Shown piece after piece: positions 11,270-23,506 of a stretch of 64,000 nt of DNA. The stretch is taken from contig JAHRBC010000005.1 in the NCBI GenBank assembly GCA_022702545.1, positions 3,720,001-3,784,000 on the forward strand, in the 5' to 3' direction. The notes below the pieces were generated by a model that did not search any database, had not been told where the DNA came from, and saw only the letters and a list, made by a program, of their open reading frames with translations. Position 1 is the first letter of the stretch; each line of letters begins with the position of its first letter. Source of the DNA: Phycomyces nitens. Taxonomy: Eukaryota > Mucoromycota > Mucoromycetes > Mucorales > Phycomycetaceae. A program made the position numbers and the translations under genes.

Positions 11270-11862
11270 GTCGGTTGGGCAGACTAGAGAAGAAAAGCAA
11301 AGAGAGAAAGAAGAGGGTGGCTGCTATAGAAAAAAAGAAAAAAAGAAAGTAAATTTGGCTAAAGAAGTGACCCAAATGGGTTGATTCCAAGGTCAGGGAA
11401 GGCAAAAAGAAACTTTGGAAGGATCCTAGACCCAATCGAATTACAGCAGTGTTTCTATTCATTCCCGTACTTCTTGAACCCACTTTTAGTAAAATAATGA
11501 TAGAGGCAACACGTGCTGAGACAAGCTGAAGGACCACATTCTTCATACTTGCTTACAAGACGTCTACATGCGTCTACACATGTAGACCAAACGGGTTGCT
11601 TTATTGCATCGATAATAATAATAATAATAATAATAATTGAATGAAAGAAAGAAAGAGAGAAAGATGGATAGATAGAGAAAATGCTGATTCCAGAAATAAA
11701 GTATATATGTATGTATAAAGGCAAAAAAGAAGAAGCAGAGAGACAGACAGAGAGAGAGCCTTGGCTGTTGGTATCTATTAAAAAATATAAAGGGCTTATG
11801 AAACAAACCAAATGAATAGAAATCAAAAAGGAGTCATTATTGCCTTGATTTTTCTTTTTTTT
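11270..11862. other. Intergenic region with simple repeats
   Basis: Between the AT-hook start codon and the carRP stop. It holds purine-rich tracts (11,280-11,350), an AAT microsatellite at about 11,612-11,636 and AGAC/AGAG runs at about 11,735-11,760. Long minus-strand frames (to 163 aa) are Ser/Phe/Leu-rich translations of these tracts and are not credible genes. Confidence 0.6.
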
Positions 11863-13728
11863 TTAAATGACAGTAAAGGCCTGTGACTTGCCACGGTCTC
11901 CCTGGACAGCCTGGTGGCCCTTCCGGAAGCCGTACACACACCGGAAAGTGACTTTGATGCGCTCGAGCTTGGTCAGGTGAGCACGATCAGGATATCCCTT
12001 TGCCTTGTGGAGCGAGACACCAATGGCAGTGTAGACATGGCAGGCAGCACGGACACCACAGCGAGAACTGGGAGGCAAGTATTCAATTGCACGGCTGGCC
12101 ATCAGGTTGAGGTCATCGGCAGTATAGACCATCTTGAGGGCAATCTCACGCAGACGCTCGTCTCCGAGTTCGCGTGCCTTTCCAGCCTTGATAAGCTTGT
12201 CTTCTCCGGCCGTCAACCAGTCGCGGGGAACATAGCATCTTCCAAGCTGCTTGCTATCAGTCACAATATCACGGGCAATGTTGGTCAACTGGAGAGCAAG
12301 ACCCATATCGCGTGCACGCTGGACAATCCATGGCAACATATCGCGCTTTCCTCCAGGCTCAGATGCCATCAGGACACGGGTGCACATTTCGCCAACACTG
12401 CTGGCCACACAAGCAGAGTAATACACAAGATCGTCTTCAGTCTTGACCTCGCGCTGTTCGAGATCCCAGGTATAGCCGTCCAAAAGCTCCTCTACGGCCT
12501 TGATGTCCAATACATCTCTCAGACGAGTGAAGCTGCGGAAGGCGGCAATGAATGAGGCAGGAATGCTAGAGTATTGAGACCAGTCAATGTCGGGCTGTCC
12601 CTTTGAGTTGAACATTTCGCGCACAAAGCCACGGACCAATTCGAGCTGCTTCTTGCGGTCTTGGACAGACACATCGTTGTTGTCAGCAAGATCGTCAGTG
12701 GCACGGCAGAAACCATAGAGAACACCAAGATCCTGACGGGCCTCAAAAGAAAATACGGATGAGGCAGTGTAGAACGAGGCAGAGGCCTCACGAAGGATAC
12801 GCCAGGTGGCATCGAGATCGCTAAGGGTCTCTCCGCTGAGGGCCTGGTCGGTCTGCAAGAATGCCCAGCAAAGATTGGCAAAGTCCATGTACCAAGTAGT
12901 GACCTTGTTGTGGTTGAGAGGGGCGACGTAGATGTGCAGAATTGCATGGGCACGATCGGTGGCGCACGATGCAAATACCAGCACAGTATCAATGAGCAAA
13001 AAGAAGAGGAATTCCTCGAGAGGAAGACTGGGCAGGACCATGATACCAGTGCTGGTTCTTCTGGAGATATCCCAGGTACCTGCTGCAATTGCATACTGAT
13101 CGACCCAGCACAAGAAGACGGTTGGGACAACGATGGAGAACAAGACGGCCTTCCAGCGACGCAACATGTACTCGCCCGATCCGATCCACAAGAGTGCCAA
13201 AACCGGACAGACATACCACAGAATACAGGAACCGTAAAATGGAGGGGAATCGGGAATCGCGCTGATCTGTAATGAAACTTGAGATTAATATACAAACAAA
13301 CAAACGAAAAAGAAATGACCAAGACATACCCAGGCCTTTGCACCAATGGTCAACAGACCAATGATGGGAATATAGCGCACACACACAGACTGGAACACAG
13401 GAGTCTCTGGTCTGATAAAGAAGCTGGGCAGAGTCCAACGCATGGTCAGACTGGTAAAAGTGACGGTAATAAGGGTCATGATGATGAAGAACATGTACTC
13501 TTCAAGAGGTACATATCCAATTACAGCCGTCACACATTCGGGACAGTAACTCCAGGCCTTGTGGTATACAATGTAATTGTCCCATGGAGAAGCAGTGATG
13601 AACGCGACGGTGCAGAGAAAGATGTACTTGAACTGATCCTTGGTGGTGAAGAATGGCTTGTAGAGAAAGGCAAGAAGTCCAAGAACAGGGAGGGTGAAGT
13701 ACAAATGTACCTCCATATAAGTCAACAT
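11863..13728 (-). CDS. carRP: Bifunctional lycopene cyclase/phytoene synthase
   Basis: Makes phytoene from two geranylgeranyl diphosphates and cyclises lycopene to beta-carotene. Two exons (13,728-13,330 and 13,266-11,863; intron GTATGT to ACAG) join in phase to 600 aa, close to the about 600-615 aa of CarRA/CarRP proteins in Phycomyces, Blakeslea and Mucor. The N-terminal R domain begins [15 protein letters not shown], is hydrophobic with several membrane spans, and carries [19 protein letters not shown] and the second-half counterpart [12 protein letters not shown]. The C-terminal P domain has both Asp-rich motifs of squalene/phytoene synthases, DDLAD at about 324-328 and DIVTD at about 466-470, plus [16 protein letters not shown]. 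The start chosen matches the family N-terminus; the frame extends further upstream but without homology. It shares a divergent promoter with carB. Confidence 0.97.
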
Positions 13729-14530
13729 GATTGCCCAGACGCCTCTGCTTTTCAAAGAGAGGTTGGACAGATGAGAAGAAGAAGCGTTGGTTTGGTGAAA
13801 AAGTGTTATGGCTATTTTATATGTAATTATTAGCGTATTAATAAAATATAATATAATAAAATAAAAAAAGGGGAATTGGCTGCTGTTGAAAAAGGTCTGA
13901 ATGGCTTTTTGGACCAAGAGAAAGATAGAAAGTCCCGACCCCATGAGCCTCTTCTTCGTTTTTGCATATCACTTGTAGTCCAGTTCAGTGTTACGTTGCT
14001 TAAAAGGCACCCAAGATGGCACCCAAGATGGCACCCAAGAAGGCACCCCAAGATGGCTGTGCAAGGGAAACCCAGCGCCGCCTGGAAGCTTTAAATAAAT
14101 AATTAGAATAGCACAATGGGCAATCAGACACAACCTCTTCAACAGACAATCAATTGTAAAATAAATAAAGTAAAAAATAAAATCGAAACACAAGCGATTG
14201 GCAGTCAAACACTTGTCCAACCTCCCTTATTTTATATATTTATATATTTATTTCTTCTGATAACATATTTATCTTTTGGGGGTCTTGTCCTTCTCTCAAA
14301 GGGCTGCCCAATACCGGAGCTTCTCTTATTTCATTGTCGTGCTTCTCTGTGTCCAAACCCTAATGAAGCCGGCGAATTAGATTCCGATGGATGCCAATCG
14401 TCTATAGAACAAGTCCCTGCATTGTATTTCAATAATGTGTATATATTTTTTTTCCTATTTAAATAGCTCTCTTTGGACTTCATTTCGACTTATCTTTTTT
14501 TCACTTTAAAAAAACTCAATCGAAATCGAA
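13729..14530. promoter_or_regulatory. Shared divergent carRP-carB promoter region
   Basis: 802 bp separate the two start codons. On the carRP side an ATATAAAATAG TATA-like element lies at 13,812-13,822 (read on the minus strand), about 85-95 nt before its ATG. On the carB side TATTTAAATA lies at 14,456-14,465, about 66 nt before its ATG. Between them is a block of four 12-13-bp tandem repeats at 14,006-14,054. In related Mucorales this pair of genes is coordinately light-induced through White Collar proteins. That is family knowledge; no specific light element was identified here. Confidence 0.7.
14006..14054 (+). repeat. Four tandem GGCACCCAAGAT repeats in the car promoter
   Basis: GGCACCCAAGAT occurs at 14,006-14,017 and 14,018-14,029, then as GGCACCCAAGAA at 14,030-14,041 and as GGCACCCCAAGAT at 14,042-14,054, followed by GG. 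The repeat is GC-rich in an AT-rich promoter and lies about 280 bp from the carRP ATG and about 475 bp from the carB ATG. It may be a clustered binding site or simple replication-slippage expansion. Confidence 0.8.
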
Positions 14531-16358
14531 ATGTCTTCTCCAAAGCATGTCATTGTCATTGGTGCTGGTGCCGGTGGAACCGCAACTGCTGCCCGTCTTG
14601 CTCGTGCTGGCATCAAGGTCACCGTGGTCGAGAAGAACGACTTTGGAGGCGGTCGCTGCTCCATCATCAACCACCATGGCCATCGTTTCGATCAGGGTCC
14701 TTCTCTCTACCTTATGCCCAAGCTGTTCGAAGAGGCATTCGAGGCCCTTGATGAGAAGATTGAGGATCACGTCGAGCTCCTCCGCTGCCACAACAACTAC
14801 AAGGTCCACTTTGACGATGGCGACAAGATCCAGCTCTCTTCTGATCTGTCGCGCATGAAGCCCGAGATGGAGCGCATCGAAGGTCCTGATGGTTTCCTCC
14901 GTTTCCTCAACTTCATGAAGGAGAGCCACACTCACTACGAGGATGGTGTCGAGATGGCCATCAAGCAGAACTTTGAGACCTTTTGGGCACTTGTCCGTCT
15001 CAAGTATGTCCCTGCCATCTTCCGTCTCCACATCTTTGACTACTGCTACGCCAGAGCCTCAAAGTACTTTTTGACCAAGAAGATGAGAATGGCCTTTACT
15101 TTCCAGAGCATGTACATGGGGTAAGTAACCTTTTGAGTTGGATCAAATTTGAAAAAGAGAGACTCATGTTTGTGTGTGTTTGTGTGTATTTTTTAGTATG
15201 TCTCCCTATGATTCGCCTGCTGTCTACAACCTGTTGCAGTACACCGAGTTCGCCGAGGGTATCTGGTATCCCAAGGGTGGTTTCAACACTGTCATCCAAA
15301 AGTTGGAGGACATTGCCACTAACAAGTATGGTGCCAAGTTTATCTACGAGGCTCCTGTTGCCAAAATTAACACGGATGACAAGAGCAAGAAGGTTACAGG
15401 TGTAACCCTTCAGAGCGGAGAGATCATTGAGGCCGATGCGGTGGTTTGCAATGCCGACCTTGTCTACGCTTATCACAACCTCCTCCCCCCATGCAGCTGG
15501 ACCACCAACACCTTGGCCGAGAAGAAGCTCACCTCTTCCTCCATCTCATTCTACTGGTCGCTCAAGAGAGTCGTGCCTGAACTCGATGTCCACAACATTT
15601 TCTTGGCCGAGGCCTTCAAGGAGAGCTTTGACGAGATCTTTAATGACCACAACATGCCTTCTGAACTCTCTTTCTACGTCAACTTGCCTTCGCGTATTGA
15701 TCCCACTGCCGCTCCTGCTGGAAAGGACAGCATGATTGTGTTGGTGCCTATTGGCCACATGAAGAGCAAGACCAACGAGCCCGAAGACTACACCATGGTT
15801 GTCAAGCGTGCCCGCAAGATGGTCCTCGAGGTCCTCGAGCGTCGTCTTGGTCTCAAGAACTTCCTTGACTTGGTTGAGCACGAAGAGGTCAATGATCCTT
15901 CCATCTGGCAAAAGAAGTTCAACCTCTGGCGCGGATCCATCCTTGGTCTCTCCCACGACATCCTCCAGGTCCTCTGGTTCCGTCCTTCTACCCAGGACTC
16001 CACCGGTCGCTACAACAACTTGTTCTTTGTCGGTGCCTCTACCCATCCTGGCACTGGTGTTCCCATTGTGCTTGCTGGCAGTAAGCTGACCTCCGACCAG
16101 GTGTGCAACCACCTTAGCGTCAAGGTTCGTCCTTCTACCATCACCACCACCAAGCGTGTCTATGGCCCTGAGGATTCCAAGTCTGCATTCTGGGATATCC
16201 TCTGGTTCCTCTTGATCGCCTTGTTCGCCGCCACCCTCGTCTTCTTTGTCGCTTTCCCCCAGTACTCAGAGGTCCACCCTACCGCTGCCTCATACATCAA
16301 CAGCATCTTGCCAGCTGCTTTCCGTGTTCCCGCTGCTGATCCCAGCTTCACTGCTTAA
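14531..16358 (+). CDS. carB: Phytoene dehydrogenase
   Basis: Desaturates phytoene stepwise to lycopene, the step between the two CarRP activities; membrane-associated and FAD-dependent. Two exons (14,531-15,120 and 15,197-16,358; intron GTAAGT to TTTAG inside a Gly codon) join in phase to 583 aa, the length reported for CarB of Phycomyces. The N-terminus has the dinucleotide-binding fold HVIVIGAGAGGTATAARLARAG, followed by VVEKNDFGGGRC. The bacterial-type (CrtI) C-terminal signature FFVGASTHPGTGVPIVLAGSKL is present. A hydrophobic segment near residues 535-555 (FWDILWFLLIALFAATLVFFV) is a likely membrane anchor. Transcribed divergently from carRP across 802 bp. Confidence 0.97.
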
Positions 16359-17170
16359 GTAGCCGATTATAAAAACTCATCTCTTTTTTTCTTTATGTTT
16401 GCAACCACTTTATAATTTCTACTCTACAGCACCTTTTCATCGTTTTCCTTTTATCAAACGCATCCATTCTGCCCTTTCGCACAAGCGACAATACCATATT
16501 TATTTGAATAAAATTTGAAATTTGTTTTCATTAAAAAAATTAAGGAAGTGGGATTTAGGGTAATCATGCCATTCCATTCTGACAAGATAATTGAAACTCT
16601 ATAGAGAGAAAGAAAATTAGAGCAGTAATGAGTGCTACCCTAGTGATGCTATAAAAGTGATACCAGTGCTACACAGGTAAAATAGAAACTTTGAAAGCAT
16701 GTGGGCTTTTTTTTTTATTATTATTTTGACGGATGGTCTGTTACAATCGTACAGACAGACAAACCTTGGAGTACTGAGACCATCTTCTTTGGGGGGTGGT
16801 CGTACCTTGCATGCCCTTTGTATGCAAATGAAGCTAGCATATTGAATCCTATATAAATGTTGTTGGCATTTGATAATATACGGAATGCCACTCTTATGAT
16901 TCCGCGCACGACCAACTCAGAGTATCTCAGATTTTAGGGTATATTGGATAACCGAAGTAGTATAGATAATAAATAAAAATGGGCCACCTTTATTGCGATA
17001 CTGTCAATAACATGTAAGCTTAATCTTCTCTGAAATAGAAGGCCAGTTACACGGCCACAAGAATAATAAAAAGGACAGAGGGGTCTAGGTGATACTGACA
17101 GCTTGTTATGAACCAGAGGACTTGGAAAAACGAACGAATGAGACAGATTGACATAGATAGTTTATTTGGA

Positions 17171-17282
17171 TTAAGGATCCTGCTTGAATATGGCCATATC
17201 TTGTTCAATTTGGAGTAGCAGCTCAAAGATGGGTTCATTTTTGGTTGTTGTGGCTGTTGGACACAATAAATAATCCAAATGG
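17171..17282 (-). other. Possible 3' terminal exon of an unidentified gene
   Basis: After a good acceptor (TTCTAATAG, containing a branch-like CTAAT), the minus strand opens into IHLDYLLCPTATTT, KNEPIFELLLQIEQDMAIFKQDP and a stop. The amphipathic EPIFELLLQIEQDMAIF segment and normal codon use suggest real coding sequence. No unambiguous upstream exon or start could be assembled, and no family was recognised. It may be a remnant. Confidence 0.3.
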
Positions 17283-18308
17283 ATCTATTAGAACCATCAC
17301 GCATTTCCCACAGCCCAAAAGGCTGTCTGATGCATAGATATCCTCGGAACAGTGTAGTCTCAAAGGATCTTGCTAAAACAATGTCCCTAATCCGCCTTGT
17401 TCTCACAGAGAGTAACTCAGTGTATACAGCGCTCGAATCAACCAACAACGATAGCAAATCCCAAATCAAAAGACTAATGGTTGGCATTGCCATTTGTCTG
17501 TATCTTATAACCAATTACTACATTCAACCAGGCTTTGTCAGGAATCAATCTGGCCATAATACACTCAAAGCATCGTACTGAGCACATCTTTTTTTATTTG
17601 TTATTTTTTTTACCCCACAAGACAGTATCCGAGATTGAGCTGTCTAAACATCAAAGAGAATGTCATTTACACCCTGTCTGTCTGTACCACGGCAATTATC
17701 GACCTTTAACGTCCGCCCCCATTTATTTTCTTGTGTGTGTGTGTGTGTGTATAGACTACCTTGACAAGGATCTGTCTTTGTTATATTTTTGGGCAAATAG
17801 CTCACAGGACCATGCAATGGTTTGCTTTTGATGCAGAGGGATTTATTCCATCACGTCCTTGGATTCTGCGCTAAATATTAGGCTTTTTTTTTAACCACTC
17901 AATAACCGTAACCATTGGTTACACACCGTGTCTTACAAGAGAATCTTGTATTTATCAAATCATTATCGTTGGTTTCTGCCAAACCAGACCTAGTTTTTGC
18001 GAATTGAATGGCCAGATACAATCAAGTCGAGTGCAATTGAGCTGTGGGATCATGGTCAGGAATATGGCTTGTTGGAAACGATAAGAGCAACCACCGCTGG
18101 AGTGACCAATGTGTCTCACTAGGGATAGCCGTAGCTATTTCTGGGCCCAAAATCTTATGGAACACAATGCCGACACTCTTCCAGGCTTGCTGAAATAAAA
18201 TAAAATAAAATACAAGTCAAAGGTGGTTGGGTATGGGAATCATATGCCAAAGGAATCCCAGCTTCGAAAGGCCAGCCATGTTGCAAGAGAATAATAACAT
18301 TAATAATC

Positions 18309-18394
18309 TCGGATCTGATATTCTAGAATGGCTGGTGTCAAGCACATATGCCCCGAGTCCGATCAAGAACATCTGGCGTGTTCTTGGTATCTAG
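18309..18394 (+). pseudogene. Tc1/mariner-like transposase fragment
   Basis: A short frame reads SDILEWLVSSTYAPSPIKNIWRVLG before TAG. It resembles the YSPDLNPIENIWRVL block of mariner/Tc1 transposases preceded by the EWL that follows the catalytic region. Only this block is recognisable, so the call is tentative. Confidence 0.4.
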
Positions 18395-21300
18395 TGTGCT
18401 TTATACCCTTTGGATACCATAGGCTGGAACGAGAAGAACAAGGTCTTGGCAATGGACAGCTTAAAGGGCTATCTGGGCGGATTTGGTCAATAGACTCTTT
18501 GTGATCGGACGCATATCTCGTGCCATAATACATTTATCTATACACTTTGTACTTTCTATATATTCTGTGTTGAATCCTTTTTTCTTATTTTAAAAAAAAA
18601 GGATTCTGTACTCAATCGCCAACATAAAAATATATAAAGTTGGCTCCAAATTGAAATTCGTATCACATAAAATTGAAAATGGAGTGCCATATTTTTTTAA
18701 GCAAAATATTTTAGTTGCTTCTCTATGGCTGGAAATAAAAAAAAACGTTTTGTGGAACCAATAAAAAGCAAAAAAAAGGTACAAAGAAGCGTAATCTCGG
18801 AAGGAAAGCGGGTCATGGCTTTAAAGACATTCGATAGCGTACTTGGTTTTGATCATTAGTCATGAATTCAAAGAGTAATTTTGGCGATTAGACCCAATTA
18901 CCTATCCATGGCACCAATTGACTAGACTGCTGTGGCCAATTATGTTTTCTAGAGATTATAAGGCCTCTAGACTAAAATGTATTAAAGATAGTGGCAGAGT
19001 TAGCATGGGTTGAGAGTTCCTTTTTTTTTTCCTTCTTCTTCTCTTCTCTTTTTTGATGTGCCGCTAAAGAGAATAAAAGAATAACCAAGATGATATTATT
19101 GCGATTGTATGATTAATCACCATTGAACTCTAATAATGGATTGCCACTATCAAGAATCTATCTGAAAATTCAACCCATCCTAGTCTTTTATGGTGATAAT
19201 TCGCTGGTTTCCTAAACAGGTCCGCTCCAGGGACGCACAGAACATATTTATATTTAACATCAAGTGTCACCATTACTTCCAGACTTTGCAGCCAATTTAA
19301 CCATATATTCACCAAACCTGCTATTCGACTGAGTATATTATGGCCAAGCCATTTATATTGTCACAATGAGCTGGAATACGTTTGACATTTGGGCAATAGA
19401 GTTATTGAAACTTGGGCATTTTTCCAAATCAATCTGGCCCGTTCTCAACATATTGCTTTCTTCTTTGTGTAAGCCAGACCACGTACGAACCTTCTTTTAT
19501 TAGCCGTTGAGTGCAAAATAGCAGACCAATAATTGATCAACGGTTACTCTTGACTTTCATACACAATGAAATACAAGACAAATAATCCATCTGTACTCCT
19601 ACACACAGAGCACGTCTTTTTTGTCCGTGACGCTAATTGCTAACCACAGACTCTTTCTTTGGCTGTCACACCAACCTTTGACTGGGGGTGCCATGCATTT
19701 TGGTCTATTCAACAAGGAGTTGGAATCAGACTAGATCTTTTTTGATTTTTTCATGAATATGATACAAGCAGGCATTATATGGCTGTTTATGATCCAATGC
19801 AATAATATATATATATATCTCGAGCCTTGATGGCTATCAATTCAAGGAATTGTTTTTTTTTAGAGTTTAATGCTGACAATACAAGATAAAGAGGTTCCCA
19901 ATGGCCACAAATCCGAATATTCAAAGAAGAAAAATAATCATTTCAAATCTATCCTCTCAAAGCCCCTTTACAAGCCGTCGAGTAAATCCAGACATTTCAG
20001 CTATCATTATAGGCTATTCTCCACTATTTGTCTTGTGGTACAGCTATACAATTTCACTCCCTTGAGCTTTGTCCACCTATATTTGTCGTGGGTAAGCTCA
20101 GCCATGTATGTCTATATTTACTGTATTTCCCAGACACTATTTATATACACAACGAAACCAAGAAATTACAGACACTCCATTATAATATCTGAGCACAAGC
20201 CTTTTTTTTTATAATATACAAATATTCTTGAATAAATTCAGCAATGATTGGAATATTGAATATTGAATATTAAATATTAAATATTGAAAAAAAGAGTCCA
20301 TGGATTTCGCTAACCAACAGAACAGAGATGGCCTTATCAAGCTTGTTATATTGGGTTTTGGCTTGCAGGATCTTGCAACAATGAGCTAGTGTGCCAACAT
20401 CAACTCTACCACATGCATTCCAATCCACTCTATTGATTGTCGTCTCCAAACAGACCTTGCTTTCTTTCTTTGGTTTTTGGTTTTGTATTGGTTCATTTTG
20501 CTCTTGGAATCCAGGGTCTCCTTTCCATTCACATTTTTATTTTTTTAGTTGGAACCAATACGACGGGAGATTACCTAGGGAAGGGGGAGGGGGGAGCAAG
20601 GGATAAGAAGAATGTTTATTGCTCTTGTACGCAGATCAATTTTCTGGAAACCATTTGAATACAATTAGCCATTACACTTTATACACAAACACACTTTTTG
20701 TGTTCAATACAAGTATAATTGCCATGGTCCTGTCAAAGTCTTGACACGTAGACAGTTAAAGATATTCAAATCTGTTTGAAATTGGATCCATTTCTCAATT
20801 AATAGGCCTCGAATTATCCTTCATGTAATAAAAAAGGATACCTCAACCCACTTTTGTATACATGCCAGATTATACAATACTTTAAAACCCAATGTTTGGC
20901 CCCCCCTTGCTGTAACTATCACCAATCGACGATCAATTCTGTATATTATGGGACATGTATTGGGATAGTCTCTAGGTCATTCATTGTCATTTAATATGAG
21001 CAGATCAAGGAGTACTCGATTCTCATTTACAGTATCGAGTGTTCACAAGAAACACTATTCACCCTTGTTTACTAATTCTTCAATGACACAAAACTGTGTA
21101 TTGTATACTAGTCTTTTAAATATACTATAATAAGAATAATAGTAAATGCTGGCACAATTTGTTTCGTTGTCTAGATAGGCCATTTGTACTTTATGTCCTT
21201 TCATGTATCGATAGATTGTGTCACATTGGTAATAGAAGAAGAAATAAAGGTAGCTACAAGATAAGCAACCAAATCGTGCAGGACTCTTGAGGGACTGATC

Positions 21301-23506
21301 CAAACACGATTAAAACCAATGATTATATTCACAAGGAGTCAATATATGCATCAGAGACCCCTCGTATTAATGATGTAAAATAACGATATTTTTCAAAAAC
21401 GGATAAGCTAACAGACACTCTTGGGGGGGGGAGTGGGTCTCGAGTTTCAAAAAAAAACAAAAAGTGATACAATATGATAGTGACTGAGATTCTATAGATT
21501 AAAGACTAGACAGTTGTGGTATTGAGAATTTTTAGGACGCACAAAAAAGAGCTGTGCAGAGTGAAATCAAAAAGGTAGATCACATACTCATTAGTTCTGG
21601 GTATGGCTGATGAACAGCACATTGCACAGGCAGAAAAGATTTGGGGTCAAATATCATGGGAGGTAGTGTTGTTTTTATCTATAGACACAAAAATATATTT
21701 TACCTTTATGTCCACAAGTACAAAAAACCATGCTTTTAAGCATGTGTACACTGATCACAATAAGCGTTATTGTGGGGTTGGTTTGGGGATACATCTTTAT
21801 AGTATTCTGTTTGAGCCAAGCGGTTGATATTATGACTTATAATACTGCCATGCCAAGAATTCATATAATTATATTGTAAAAAAAAAAAGAAGAAGAGTAT
21901 TTTTATCATCTTGAGCACTCTTTAGTTATCCGGACCCAAATATTATGTATTGGTCTGCTTTGTTTTATGAGACGTCTGATATTTCAAGATTAAATGCTAG
22001 GAATCTTGTAATGTGAAACTTGTTACAGAAATCAAAGCTTCTGGCCTGCCTTTCGTTATCTTGCCAAGTTTATTGGAGACATGATAGTTGTATATAATAC
22101 CGAGTAATGATAAAACTAGATTTTTATCTAGTGTACTTTGACCATTAATGAGTTTTCCAGTCAATCGACTGGGGAAAAAAAAGGGATAGCCATCCAAACC
22201 AGTAACCATAATAAAACATACTACATTTTTTTTCAATCGAACCTTAACATTAGAAATCAAATATATACAAACATACTACTTTAAGTGTGGGGTATTTGAT
22301 TCTTTAAACCATACTAATTGCATTTCTTTCCTTTCAAGGCCTCATAAAACATAATGAAATTGTCTCTTCTTTTTCTGAAAATTATTTATTCAAAGGATCA
22401 TCGCTTTCAAACAAACAAAAAAACGTTCTGTCAAAATATAGACATATAACTATCAGAGAATAAAACTATTTATTTTTTGAGAATTGGATAAGAATTACAT
22501 ACCTATATGTAATAAAGTCTAGTCTCTTTGAAAGAACTATCCTTTTATATCAAAATTAAATACCATGACAGTTTGGTAGGCATACGATAGACCGACTTAC
22601 AAAAGGAGACAATATCAAGGTTCAAATAAAGTAATCGCTTTTCTGGTAATAGCTACGGTTGGATCCTGGGACAGAGGTCTAGGAGGCTCATACATATTGG
22701 TTGATTAAACGTAACTAGGTGAACTACCTCGCATTTTTTGTTTTTGATATCTAATGTGGCAGTTACCTTTCCGAAACCCGTTTAATATATCTCCTATTGT
22801 GTACGTATGATGAATTTACCTTTTTGATAAAATATGGCCACATTGTCAAGTCAAAAAATCCCCAGACTTACAAACATTACACAGTGAGCATTTTTTGCAA
22901 ATATTTATAAAGGGGGTAGACAAGACACATTGGACAAACCTTAAAAAAATAGAATAATCAATAGTGTACGGATTACTTCAATTGGGTACCTTACCATGTC
23001 ACACACTGTAAACTATATAACTCCTTGCCAAAAGCTTTATGGGCCAAATCTATCTACAAAGAAAAGGAATATACTATCGTTTTCATCATGATATTTTGCC
23101 AAAGAAAAAGGGTGACCAGATATTAAATAAAGGGGTAATGGAGCTTAGTAGCACCAAAAAAAAGCTGGATATGCTTGCAAGAACGACAACATGTATGGTT
23201 ATATAGTCTAAATACCCAGAACATTACCAAGTATTGCTGTACTTTATCAAAAGGCCAAATATTTTTAATAAAATGCAATAGTAGCCCGTGGAATTTTCTT
23301 CATCAGCCCAAAGGCTGTCAACCAGGACTTGACACAGAGCTCCTGTTATACTTTCTGTGGATTACATACTCTTTATAGTTTTACAAAAATGGTCTATATA
23401 TTATATTAACCATTAACTAGTCTTAAAACCACTTGCATGGCCAAACCAACAAGACCATAAAGAAGCAGAGACCCAATGCCATGCAATATACTTAAAGCAA
23501 TCTATT

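Larger units (their letters stand above)
16359..23506. other. Long gene-poor region
   Basis: About 7 kb downstream of carB without a convincing complete gene. Frames over 60 codons on both strands (for example plus 17,279-17,581, minus 17,047-17,514, plus 19,870-20,214) are AT-driven and lack domains. Two items stand out: an exon-like 3' frame on the minus strand at 17,171-17,282 and a Tc1-like fragment at 18,309-18,394. Microsatellites include GT repeats at about 17,730-17,750 and TATA runs near 19,806. Confidence 0.55.

Noticed and set aside
12519..13346. 275-aa open frame on minus overlapping carRP, and a 213-aa plus frame at 11,914-12,555
   Set aside because: Shadow frames of carRP; the carRP frame matches the whole family sequence and both Asp-rich motifs.
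13729..13944. Upstream extension of the carRP frame
   Set aside because: No ATG with family similarity; the ATG at 13,728 begins the conserved [16 protein letters not shown]-terminus, and the extension is AT-rich promoter.
15546..16112. 188-aa minus frame opposite carB
   Set aside because: Antisense shadow of carB exon 2 with no domain.
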